The notes beneath the pieces are model-generated. The model ran no database searches. It saw only the letters and a program-made list of their open reading frames with translations, and had not been told where the DNA came from. A DNA stretch of 16,886 nucleotides from Alphaproteobacteria bacterium (GTDB lineage Bacteria > Pseudomonadota > Alphaproteobacteria > UBA2136 > UBA6156), in the NCBI GenBank assembly GCA_027489415.1, contig JAIXZU010000080.1, positions 1 through 16,886 on the forward strand, read 5' to 3'. The first letter of the stretch is position 1. Each line of letters opens with the position of its first letter. Below, in pieces: positions 7,106 through 14,036 of the stretch. The position numbers were made by a program, and so were the translations under genes.

Positions 7106-8692
7106 CTACTTCAACAGGCCCAGCAAAATATCCGGCACCTGGTTGGCTCGGCTTAACATCGCAATACTGGCCTGCATCATCGCTTGGTTGTTAGTAATCT
7201 CGGTAATCTCAAAACTCACATCCACATCAATCAGGCTACTCCGCGCGGACTCGTTATTGTCGGATATAACACCAAGGTTCCGTGCCACCGCCTCAAGTCG
7301 AATCTGCTGCGCCCCGACCGCCGCACGACCCTGATTCAGAACCGTCAACGCTTCCTTTAATTTATCAATCGCCTCATTCGCATTGAACTGGCTTGTGACA
7401 CTCAACGCCGTTAATTCAAGCGCTTCAAGGGTCATCGCCGGCACATCAACGGAAATGGTATCCTGTCCTGTCACCACACCCGTCCCGACTTTATAAGTCA
7501 GGTGGGTAGGCGCAATTTCACCACTATCCGTCGCTGTCAGCAGCCCACCGCCAATATCAAGCACAATATTACCCGTACCAGCCGCAGCGGATGAAACAGC
7601 CCCCAGCGTCACGGTACCTACCATCGTCTTGGTACCATCCTGCGCATCAATATAAACTTCCACCGTAGTACCCGCGCCTACAAGGTCCGGGCTTGCCGCA
7701 CCACTGGCCCCCACAGCACCAAGGCCAATCCGGTAACTCACCCCGGGAATGGCATCGAGCGTCACAGTCCCACCAAGGCTGCTGTCACCACTTGCGGTAA
7801 TCGGCAAGGTCAGGTTACCAGTCGTGGCATTGAACGGCACTCCTATCAACGCCATATCAGCCGCAGTCGTGGCAGGAAAATTCATGGTTCCCGGGGTAAA
7901 CGTCGGTGTGGTCAGCGTAATATTCGCGCCCGGGTTGCTGGTCATGCCATTGGTAATGCTGGTGCCACGCTGGAATCCTGCACCCAGCGTCATCGTCACA
8001 CCTAACAAACTGAAACTCACCTCAAGCGCCTGGCTTCCCTGCAGGTCAACCCCCACTCCAACACTGGCATTCAACAGCGGGGTCAGGTCAACGGTTTGGG
8101 TCGTATTGGTGGCATCATCCAAACGGCGCATGGTCAATTGCTCTGTAGCGGCGTCATAGGAATACCGGAAACTACGGTCACCCGTTACCACCAGTTCATC
8201 AAACCGCACGCCTTTCACACCATCGGCCACTGTGGAGGACCCACTCCCCAACAGGTAATCCTTCCCACCCTTGAGCATCGAAACATTGTTAAACGTCGTC
8301 GAGTTGGCCAAACGGTCAATTTCCTGCTTCAGCCCCTGAAACTCACCATCCAGCAGAATCCGCGTCGCATCATCATACTGGCCACTGCTCGCCTGCACCG
8401 CCAGCGTTTGCAAACGGGTCATCAGCTCGGAAATCTGCCCCAGCGCACCGTCGGCAATCTGCAACATGCTGGTCCCACTGGTCGCGTTCAGCACAGCACT
8501 TTTCAGGCCGGAATTTTCAATCTTGAGGCTCGTCCCAATAGCCATCGCCGCAGCATCATCAGCCGCACTCAACACACGCTGGCCGGTGCTCATCCGCAGC
8601 GTACCTTGGGTCACCGCCTCATTTTGCTTAACAAGGCTACTCTGGGCGTAGCGCGCGGAACTATTGGCCGTAATTGAAACTGGCATGGTCAT
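7106..8692 (-). CDS. Flagellin, major filament subunit
   Basis: The product is about 528 residues, exported and polymerised outside the cell. The N-terminal D0/D1 part is clear (LRMSTGQRVLSAADDAAAMA, then QIADGALGQISELMTRLQTL and AVQASSG), as is the C-terminal D1/D0 part (NQGRAAVGAQQIRL, SSLIDVDVSFEITEITNNQA, ending ILLGLLK). The middle 250 or so residues are Thr/Gly/Val-rich, variable, and form the surface domain. An ATG at 8692 or 8686 can start it; AGGAG lies 4 nt before the first and 10 nt before the second. A longer reading to 8752 would start upstream of the predicted transcription start and is rejected. The gene heads a four-gene operon and has a sigma-54-type promoter immediately upstream. 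The paralogue number in this genome is unknown, so I give no fliC/fla symbol. Confidence 0.96.
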   Translation of the reverse strand: MTMPVSITANSSARYAQSSLVKQNEAVTQGTLRMSTGQRVLSAADDAAAMAIGTSLKIENSGLKSAVLNATSGTSMLQIADGALGQISELMTRLQTLAVQASSGQYDDATRILLDGEFQGLKQEIDRLANSTTFNNVSMLKGGKDYLLGSGSSTVADGVKGVRFDELVVTGDRSFRYSYDAATEQLTMRRLDDATNTTQTVDLTPLLNASVGVGVDLQGSQALEVSFSLLGVTMTLGAGFQRGTSITNGMTSNPGANITLTTPTFTPGTMNFPATTAADMALIGVPFNATTGNLTLPITASGDSSLGGTVTLDAIPGVSYRIGLGAVGASGAASPDLVGAGTTVEVYIDAQDGTKTMVGTVTLGAVSSAAAGTGNIVLDIGGGLLTATDSGEIAPTHLTYKVGTGVVTGQDTISVDVPAMTLEALELTALSVTSQFNANEAIDKLKEALTVLNQGRAAVGAQQIRLEAVARNLGVISDNNESARSSLIDVDVSFEITEITNNQAMMQASIAMLSRANQVPDILLGLLK

Positions 8693-8696
8693 GGGT

Positions 8697-8701
8697 CTCC
8701 T
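8697..8701 (-). promoter_or_regulatory. Flagellin ribosome binding site
   Basis: AGGAG on the minus strand. It fits inside the very short leader (about 13 nt) implied by the sigma-54 promoter and lies between the predicted transcription start and the ATG pair at 8692/8686. Confidence 0.75.
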
Positions 8702-8733
8702 GTTGGCATTCACAATGCAAACTCCATGCCAAC
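8702..8733 (+). promoter_or_regulatory. Palindrome with second, weaker sigma-54-like promoter facing flhF
   Basis: GTTGGCAT (8702-8709) and ATGCCAAC (8726-8733) are perfect 8-bp inverted arms centred between 8717 and 8718. The plus strand therefore also reads TTGGCATTCACAATGCA, with GG at 8705-8706 and GC at 8717-8718, again 12 nt apart. Its -12 box (AATGC) is poorer than that on the minus strand (TTTGC). It could drive flhF from about 8730, or the palindrome may instead be an operator. Confidence 0.5.
8714..8732 (-). promoter_or_regulatory. Sigma-54-type promoter for flagellin operon
   Basis: The minus strand reads TTGGCATGGAGTTTGCATT. The -24 GG (complement of 8729-8730) and the -12 GC (8717-8718) are exactly 12 nt apart, and the flanks match the known RpoN consensus TGGCAC-N5-TTGCA with one change in the -24 box. 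The predicted start is near 8705, 13 nt before the ATG. Flagellin genes of several alphaproteobacteria are RpoN-dependent, which fits. An enhancer-binding protein gene is not in the window. Confidence 0.82.
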
Positions 8734-8837
8734 CGCAGCAAAACCTCAGCATTCAGCTTAATAGTTGTGTGCGCCATGGGCAAAAAACCGCCAAAATCAC
8801 TCGACACTCCCGCCCAGTCGCGCAACACTCCCCCATC

Positions 8838-9887
8838 ATGCGCATCCGTACGCTCACGGCCCCCAAAATGGCCGACGCCCTCACCATCATCCGGCAGGAG
8901 CTCGGTCCCGAGGCGTTGATTCTCAGCACCCGCAAGGTCACTAACGCCGCCGGCGAAATGACCCTCGAAATCACCGCCGCCGTCAACGAACCCGAACCCC
9001 AAAGCCAGCATATCACGGAGCCCGCACTCTCCAAACCGAACGCTGCGGCCCCGCTTAACTCCCTTCCCAAAGTCCCGTCATTGAGCGCGCAGTCCAACTC
9101 ATCCGGAACGGACCTCTCCGCCATCCTCCGCACCCAAGGCGTTACCGAAGGCCTCATCACCAAACTGACCGCCGCGCTCCCCGGCCTGCAAACCGCCGGT
9201 TTTTCAGCACCGGAAGCCTTGGAAATGCTCCTCTCCAAACTGGCCACCTTTACCCCCGCAACGGACATCCTCAAACCAGGCCAGGCCCACCTCTTCATCG
9301 GCCCTCCCGGCAGCGGCAAAACCACACTTGTCGCCAAGCTCGCCGTACAGGCCCGCCAGAACGGCCGCACCACAGGCCTGCTCTCGCTGGACGACCAGAA
9401 ACTCGGCGGGTTCGAACCGCTCGCCATCACGGCGGAATCCATGGGGGACACCGCCCACCTGCTCACCGGCCCGGCGTCACTCAAAGCCGCAGCGCAAAGC
9501 ATGGGCCCCCGCCACCTGCTGCTGATAGACTCTCCCGCACTCAATCCCTACCAACCCCAAGCTTTCACCCAGCTCAAACAGCGGCTGGAAAGCCTTGGCG
9601 TCCCCACCATCTGCCACCTTGTGATTCCGGCGGACCTCAACCCCGAGGACATGGCCCTCCTCCCCGTCGCCACCCATCGTTTCAATCCCGTCAGCCTTGT
9701 CATCACGAAGCTGGACTGCACCACTCGCTACGGCGCCCTCCTCAACACCGCCGTTGCCAGCGGCTTGCCTTTGGGCCTTGCCTCGCACTCCGGCAATGTC
9801 GCCACCGCACCTCTGAATCTTACACCGCAGTGGCTGGGTCAGGCACTCGGCACCCTGCCCCGCCAACCATGGGAGTTCACATCATGA
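8838..9887 (+). CDS. flhF: Flagellar biosynthesis SRP-like GTPase FlhF
   Basis: FlhF is an SRP-family GTPase that marks the pole for flagellum assembly. The 349 residues start with the FlhF signature (MRIRTLTAPKMADALTIIRQ), followed by a low-complexity B domain (about 45-90), an N-domain (about 92-145) and the G domain. The P-loop GPPGSGKT is at 155-162 and TKLD at 290-293. Other GTPase motifs are altered: the DTAGR-type G3 is DSPAL at 231-235, and the DTYRIGA-type region is DDQKLGG at 185-191, losing the arginine. The ATG at 8838 is chosen by homology; no clear ribosome site precedes it, and the 58 codons upstream in frame look noncoding. Its stop overlaps the flhG start by 4 nt. It is divergent from flagellin. 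Confidence 0.92.
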   Translation: MRIRTLTAPKMADALTIIRQELGPEALILSTRKVTNAAGEMTLEITAAVNEPEPQSQHITEPALSKPNAAAPLNSLPKVPSLSAQSNSSGTDLSAILRTQGVTEGLITKLTAALPGLQTAGFSAPEALEMLLSKLATFTPATDILKPGQAHLFIGPPGSGKTTLVAKLAVQARQNGRTTGLLSLDDQKLGGFEPLAITAESMGDTAHLLTGPASLKAAAQSMGPRHLLLIDSPALNPYQPQAFTQLKQRLESLGVPTICHLVIPADLNPEDMALLPVATHRFNPVSLVITKLDCTTRYGALLNTAVASGLPLGLASHSGNVATAPLNLTPQWLGQALGTLPRQPWEFTS

Positions 9888-10648
9888 TCAAGAACATCAC
9901 CCCGGTATTAGCCATCGCCTCCGGCAAGGGCGGCGTGGGCAAAACGTCCCTCACCCTCAATCTCGCCACGGTCCTCGCCCGCCAGGGCCATAATGTCCTG
10001 CTGTTGGACGGTGACACCGGCCTCGCCAACCTCGACGTCCAGCTTAACCTTCAGCCGGAAAAGGACCTCGCCCACGTCCTCGCCGGTCAGGCCACCCTGT
10101 CGGATATCATGCTACCCGTGCCCAAACTCACCTCTACCAAAGGCACTGTCACCCTCATTCCCGGCCGCGCAGGCCACTCCGGCCTCGCCAATGTCACCCA
10201 GCCCCAGCTAACGACACTCCTCACCGACCTCCACACCCTCTCCAGCCAGTTCAGCATCACACTGATCGACGTCGCCGCCGGAGTAGCCCCGGCCCAACTC
10301 CTTATGTGCGCCCAAAGCACGTCTACGCTACTGGTAACGACGCCAGACCCCTCCTCCCTCACCGACGCCTACGCCCTCATCAAGCTGCTCTGGCAGAACC
10401 ACGGCACATCCAACACGCGCCTCATCGTCAATCAGGCCTCCAAAACCGAAGGCTCCCAAGTCCACACCCGCCTCACCACCGCCGCCGAAAAATTTCTGCA
10501 ACTCCCCCCCCTACCCTTACTTGGGGTCATTCCGGCGGACAAACTCTACAGCACCGCCGTCAAGTCCCAGCAAATCGCAGCTCTCTCCTATCCACAAAGC
10601 ACGGCTGTCACAGCTATCGAAACCCTTGCCAAAACATTCAATCAATAA
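9884..10648 (+). CDS. flhG: MinD-like ATPase FlhG (FleN/YlxH), flagellar number regulator
   Basis: FlhG is a ParA/MinD-type ATPase that works with FlhF to limit flagellar number. The 254 residues show the deviant Walker A (SGKGGVGKTS, 13-22), the GDTGLANLD switch at 43-51, a Walker B-like TLIDVAAGV at 126-134 and the family helix PDPSSLTDAYALIK at 155-168. The start at 9884 overlaps the flhF stop (ATGA) and has GGGAG 8 nt upstream, which is better than the in-frame ATG at 9869. The N-terminus begins directly at the ATPase fold, so the DQAxxLR activator helix known from other FlhG proteins is absent. I see no clear C-terminal membrane-targeting helix. A plain ParA/MinD relative is the alternative, but the flhF linkage settles it. 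Confidence 0.93.
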   Translation: MIKNITPVLAIASGKGGVGKTSLTLNLATVLARQGHNVLLLDGDTGLANLDVQLNLQPEKDLAHVLAGQATLSDIMLPVPKLTSTKGTVTLIPGRAGHSGLANVTQPQLTTLLTDLHTLSSQFSITLIDVAAGVAPAQLLMCAQSTSTLLVTTPDPSSLTDAYALIKLLWQNHGTSNTRLIVNQASKTEGSQVHTRLTTAAEKFLQLPPLPLLGVIPADKLYSTAVKSQQIAALSYPQSTAVTAIETLAKTFNQ

Positions 10649-10676
10649 AAAAACGGCGGGGAATCTCTCCCCCGCC
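10647..10676 (-). terminator. Rho-independent terminator after the alpha-CTD-like gene
   Basis: On the minus strand a 7-bp GC stem (10670-10676 with 10655-10661, loop of 8) is followed by a run of seven T (complement of 10647-10653). It lies 6 nt past the minus-strand stop at 10683 and just touches the end of flhG. There is no T-run on the plus strand, so it acts on the minus-strand gene only. Confidence 0.88.
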
Positions 10677-10682
10677 CTCACC

Positions 10683-11297
10683 TCAAGCCTCCAAAGGCCA
10701 GCCAGTCACATCCATCCCAAGTTCAAGCTCATACTCAGCCAGAACCGTCTGGATTTCCGCAACCATACTCGTCGTAAAGCCATTATCTTTCAGGTAAGCA
10801 GGCGTTTTTACCACCAGCTGCCCCAGCGTTTGCAGGCCGGAAGCCTCCAGCCGCTCATAAGCGAGGGACCTCGCATGGCTAAACGCTACCTGCCAGTCAA
10901 GGTTAAGCCCGCGTACCTGCAACTCAGTCGCAGGTCTGCCATCAATCATCACTTGCGGGGCAACTTTGTCCGGCAACAGCCGGATAAGGTAATCACCAGC
11001 CACGCCCATCATGCGCAGGGCGGTCCCCAATTGTCGCGGGGCGTCCTTGTGGGCAAGCTCGGTCAAACCACCCCCTTCTCCTTGGCGTAGTTCCAACACG
11101 CCTTCCGGAATAACTCTCATCAACCGCAACGCGGCAACCTTGGCCTCACGTGCCGTGAATTGACGCCGCACCCGAACATGGCGTCCAGTCTCATCCGCAG
11201 GCGCATCAACATATAATTCATCAAGGTAGGGGTTAATCTCAAGCCTGCGCTTGGTATTCAGCTCGGTCTTCGGCAATTCAACAGAGATGGTCACCAT
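10683..11297 (-). CDS. Unknown N-terminal domain fused to an RNA polymerase alpha-CTD-like domain
   Basis: This is a 204-residue protein I cannot assign to a named family. Its last 60 residues (about 143-202) read like the C-terminal domain of RNA polymerase alpha. The order is a helix, then LQTLGQLVVKTPAYL (alpha: IGDLVQ.TE..LL), a turn, VAEIQTVLAEYELELGMD and finally VTGWP. Alphaproteobacterial RpoA ends in LGMEVPGWP, nearly the same. Residues that contact DNA in E. coli alpha (R265, N268, C269, G296, K298) are not evident, and one residue is missing before the second helix. Residues 1-140 resemble nothing I know and have no membrane segment. GGAGGT lies 5 nt before the ATG. It is convergent with flhG, divergent from an arsR gene, and has its own terminator, so it is probably a monocistronic regulator. 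Confidence 0.7.
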   Translation of the reverse strand: MVTISVELPKTELNTKRRLEINPYLDELYVDAPADETGRHVRVRRQFTAREAKVAALRLMRVIPEGVLELRQGEGGGLTELAHKDAPRQLGTALRMMGVAGDYLIRLLPDKVAPQVMIDGRPATELQVRGLNLDWQVAFSHARSLAYERLEASGLQTLGQLVVKTPAYLKDNGFTTSMVAEIQTVLAEYELELGMDVTGWPLEA

Positions 11298-11302
11298 TTC
11301 AA

Positions 11303-11308
11303 ACCTCC
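11303..11308 (-). promoter_or_regulatory. Strong ribosome binding site for the alpha-CTD-like gene
   Basis: GGAGGT on the minus strand, 5 nt before the ATG at 11297. It is one of the strongest Shine-Dalgarno matches in the window, which supports this as a real, well-translated gene. Confidence 0.8.
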
Positions 11309-11441
11309 ATGGTGTGCAAAAATTTCAGATATTCAAGGCTCAACCTCGCCTCGCGTATACCATACCCCATCACATTCAACAATCCGGCCCTGCGGGGAGG
11401 ATGCCTGCTGCACACCGGCACCAAATGTGTTACAAAACCAC

Positions 11442-11747
11442 ATGCGCGACTTCACCCACCCATCCCCGGAATCTCTCGACCTCGCCACGGTCCTCGGCGC
11501 CCTTGGCGACGCCACCCGCCTCGCCATCGTCCGCAAATTGGCAGCCACCGAAAGCCTGAGCTGCGGGGACGTCTGCGCCCACACCCCCCGCAGCACGCTC
11601 ACCCACCATCTGCGTATTCTGCGGGAATCAGGTATCATCCACACCACCAAACAGGGCCAAACCCATTTAAATACCCTGCGCAGGGACGATCTCAACCAAC
11701 GCTTCCCCGGCCTCCTCGCCACAATCCTTGCCCAAAACGCGGCATGA
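11442..11747 (+). CDS. ArsR-family winged-helix transcription regulator
   Basis: The 101-residue product is a bare ArsR/SmtB-type winged helix: LGALGDATRLAIVRKL (18-33), a recognition helix around TPRSTLTHHLRILRESG (48-64) and a wing (IIHTTKQGQTHLNTLR). It should bind DNA as a dimer near promoters. Two cysteines, C41 and C45, lie where metal-sensing ArsR proteins carry their CxC, but the spacing differs, so metal sensing is not supported. The start may be ATG 11442 or GTG 11427; neither has a clear ribosome site. The 144-nt gap to the divergent alpha-CTD-like gene is the likely shared promoter region. Its stop overlaps a possible in-frame start of the fliK-like gene by 4 nt, which suggests co-transcription with flagellar genes. 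Confidence 0.85.
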   Translation: MRDFTHPSPESLDLATVLGALGDATRLAIVRKLAATESLSCGDVCAHTPRSTLTHHLRILRESGIIHTTKQGQTHLNTLRRDDLNQRFPGLLATILAQNAA

Positions 11748-11788
11748 ATTGCTGGTGCGGCCGCACCCCGTCGGGTAAGCTCATCAGT

Positions 11789-13909
11789 ATGAATCTCTTC
11801 GACGCACTCCCCTCGGTCATCCGCCTCTCGGCCGCCCCGTCGTCCCAACCGGTCAGCATCACCTTTACGCCGGCTTTGCCGCCCGAAGTCCGCACTCAAA
11901 TCGCCACTCAAAATCCCGCCCAACCCTTCACACTCACCGTCAGTAGCGTCGCAGGCAATAAACTGACCTTCACCTCACCTGTGGGGGAAACCTTCACCGC
12001 CATCGTCAACCCTGCCCTACCTCAAGGCACGCAGCTGCAACTCAGCATCGCCAGTCAAGTACCAATTCCTTCCGCCACACCGCAAGCAGCCACGGCAAGT
12101 CTCGTCCTGCAGGCCAAAATCCTGCCATCACCAACTCCGCTCGCGCAAAACTCCTCACCCCAGTTACCTCCCGCACTCCCTGCATCAAATCTTCCGGCCG
12201 CACTACCAGCCGCAATGCCTGCCACGCCACTGCTCACACTCTCTCTGCCAGCTGCAGCCACCAGCGGCCCCATCCTCAAAAACATCATCACCACCTCCCT
12301 GCTGCAGGCAACCGCTCCCTCCGTATCAGCAAAACAATCCGCCCCGTTACCCGTTCCGGCAGGCCCTGTCGCCGTGGTATCTCCCACCACACTCCCCAGC
12401 ACCATCACGGGTCTTAACCTCACCCTCAAACCCACCGCCCCCCTCCAGCCGGACGGTACCCAAAAAGCCGTCCTCACCCCATCAACACCCACACCATCCC
12501 GCCCACCTTTACCCATCACACTGAACCTCGGCGTCGCTTTACCCATCAATACCCCGCAACCCGCCATCGTCTTACCAGCCGCCAATCCGGCAGAACCACC
12601 CGTCCTTGTCCTCACCGGTCAAAGCCCTGTCCTGCCTGAAACCGCAGCCCCCACCCTCAAACTCCAACCCGCCTCTCTCCCCGCGCCTCAATCTCCCGCC
12701 GCCGCAATTCCCTCTACCCCAGCACCGGAAATCCCCATTCCAGCTCTTCCCGTCAGCGGCCGTATCCTGCCGCCCGCCCCCAGCCAGCCGGAGGGTACGC
12801 AAACCGTATTGCTTGCCACCGGCACCACTGCCGTCCTAAAATCGCCTCAACCATTGCCAACCGGAAGCATCATCGTGGCCGACCTCCCCATTACCCCCAC
12901 AACCGCCCTGCAACGGGTGCTGATGGCCGACTCCCAGTCCCAACCGCAACCCAACACCTCTCAACAGGCGCAGTTCGCGGCCCCCGTCACACCACAAACC
13001 ACTCAGGCGGTCATGGCCCCCGGTATGGTCATTCAGGGCACTATCACCGGGCAAAACGAACAAGGCAGCCCCCTGCTCACCATAACCCAACCCGGTGCCC
13101 TCTCGGGGCTGGTCGTCCCCCTGACACTCACCGACACCACCACCATACTCCCCGTCGGCGCGCAACTGAACATCCGTGTCGAGGACAATCTCGCAGTCAC
13201 CATTCTTGGCCTGACTCTCCCGCCCCAAACCCAAGCCGCCTACACCCTCGGCACCATCGGCGCGCGCTGGGAAGGCCTGCAACAAGCCCTGCAAGTCTTG
13301 CAACAGCAAGCTCCCATTCAGGCCGCCAACCTGCGCGCCTCTCTGCCGCAATTGTCCAACCTTCTGCCGGGTCTTATCGCGTTTACCAATGCCCTGCGCA
13401 CCAACCGAATGGATGAAGCCTTCGACACCGAAGCCACCCGCCTCCTCAAATCCATGGGAATTGACCTCTCATCAGACATTTCCCAACTCTCGCAACTTCA
13501 GCAGCGCCCCTCAGCGCAAACCGAGGCCCAGTGGCGCGGCACCCTCTTTCCCTACGTCGAAGCCCCGGGAGAGGACCCCCGTCAAGGCGGCTTTTTCTGG
13601 CGGCGGGAAAAATCGGATCATCCCCGTTCTCCCACCAGCACGCGGTTTGTGGTGGAAGTCGAAATGTCGCGCATGGGTGCCCTGCAACTGGATGGCCTCA
13701 TCACCTATCCGGACATCTGGCTCAAACTTCGTCGGACATCTGTCCCAGAAGAAGGCTTCACCGAAGGCCTTCAATCTCTTGTGAAATCCCTCCTTGCCGA
13801 ATATGGCCTGAATGGCGGCATCTCGGTTGAAACCACCGCCCATTTCCCCGTGAATCCGCGCTCGGAGCTTCTCGGCCAAACCGAAAACCCCCTCCCCACC
13901 AGTGCCTGA
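11789..13909 (+). CDS. FliK-like flagellar hook-length control protein
   Basis: The product is about 706 residues, Pro/Ala/Thr/Leu-rich over most of its length (long disordered ruler-like region, about 50-520). A globular C-terminus follows from about residue 540 (KSMGIDLSSDI, WRGTLFPYVEAPGEDPRQGG, FVVEVEMSRMGALQLDGLI). That end resembles the FliK/Flg_hook C-terminal domain that switches export specificity. The composition and neighbours support FliK, but sequence likeness to classical FliK is modest. Start is uncertain: ATG 11789 opens a natural N-terminus (MNLFDALPSV), while ATG 11744 overlaps the arsR stop as ATGA and would add 15 residues. Neither has a strong ribosome site. The open frame continues upstream to 11309 but that part overlaps arsR and is noncoding. 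Confidence 0.72.
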   Translation: MNLFDALPSVIRLSAAPSSQPVSITFTPALPPEVRTQIATQNPAQPFTLTVSSVAGNKLTFTSPVGETFTAIVNPALPQGTQLQLSIASQVPIPSATPQAATASLVLQAKILPSPTPLAQNSSPQLPPALPASNLPAALPAAMPATPLLTLSLPAAATSGPILKNIITTSLLQATAPSVSAKQSAPLPVPAGPVAVVSPTTLPSTITGLNLTLKPTAPLQPDGTQKAVLTPSTPTPSRPPLPITLNLGVALPINTPQPAIVLPAANPAEPPVLVLTGQSPVLPETAAPTLKLQPASLPAPQSPAAAIPSTPAPEIPIPALPVSGRILPPAPSQPEGTQTVLLATGTTAVLKSPQPLPTGSIIVADLPITPTTALQRVLMADSQSQPQPNTSQQAQFAAPVTPQTTQAVMAPGMVIQGTITGQNEQGSPLLTITQPGALSGLVVPLTLTDTTTILPVGAQLNIRVEDNLAVTILGLTLPPQTQAAYTLGTIGARWEGLQQALQVLQQQAPIQAANLRASLPQLSNLLPGLIAFTNALRTNRMDEAFDTEATRLLKSMGIDLSSDISQLSQLQQRPSAQTEAQWRGTLFPYVEAPGEDPRQGGFFWRREKSDHPRSPTSTRFVVEVEMSRMGALQLDGLITYPDIWLKLRRTSVPEEGFTEGLQSLVKSLLAEYGLNGGISVETTAHFPVNPRSELLGQTENPLPTSA

Positions 13910-14036
13910 CCACCCCCGATTTTCCCCAATACTGTACACGGTATCATCGCACCGCATCGCTTTCCAGCCACACCCCTAGTCCTCAAACACGCCGCCTACC
14001 TTGCAGTATGCAAACTGTTCAAGCAGGGTCAGGGTC

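Noticed and set aside
8693..8752. 20-residue N-terminal extension of flagellin
   Set aside because: It covers the sigma-54 promoter and predicted transcript start, and flagellin N-termini begin at the downstream methionines.
8753..9544. 263-codon minus-strand frame opposite flhF
   Set aside because: It is an antisense shadow of a C-rich coding region: no family resemblance, no ribosome site, and flhF on the other strand is clear.
11309..11743. Upstream extension of the FliK-like frame
   Set aside because: It overlaps the whole arsR gene in another frame and has His/Pro/Arg-rich low-quality composition.
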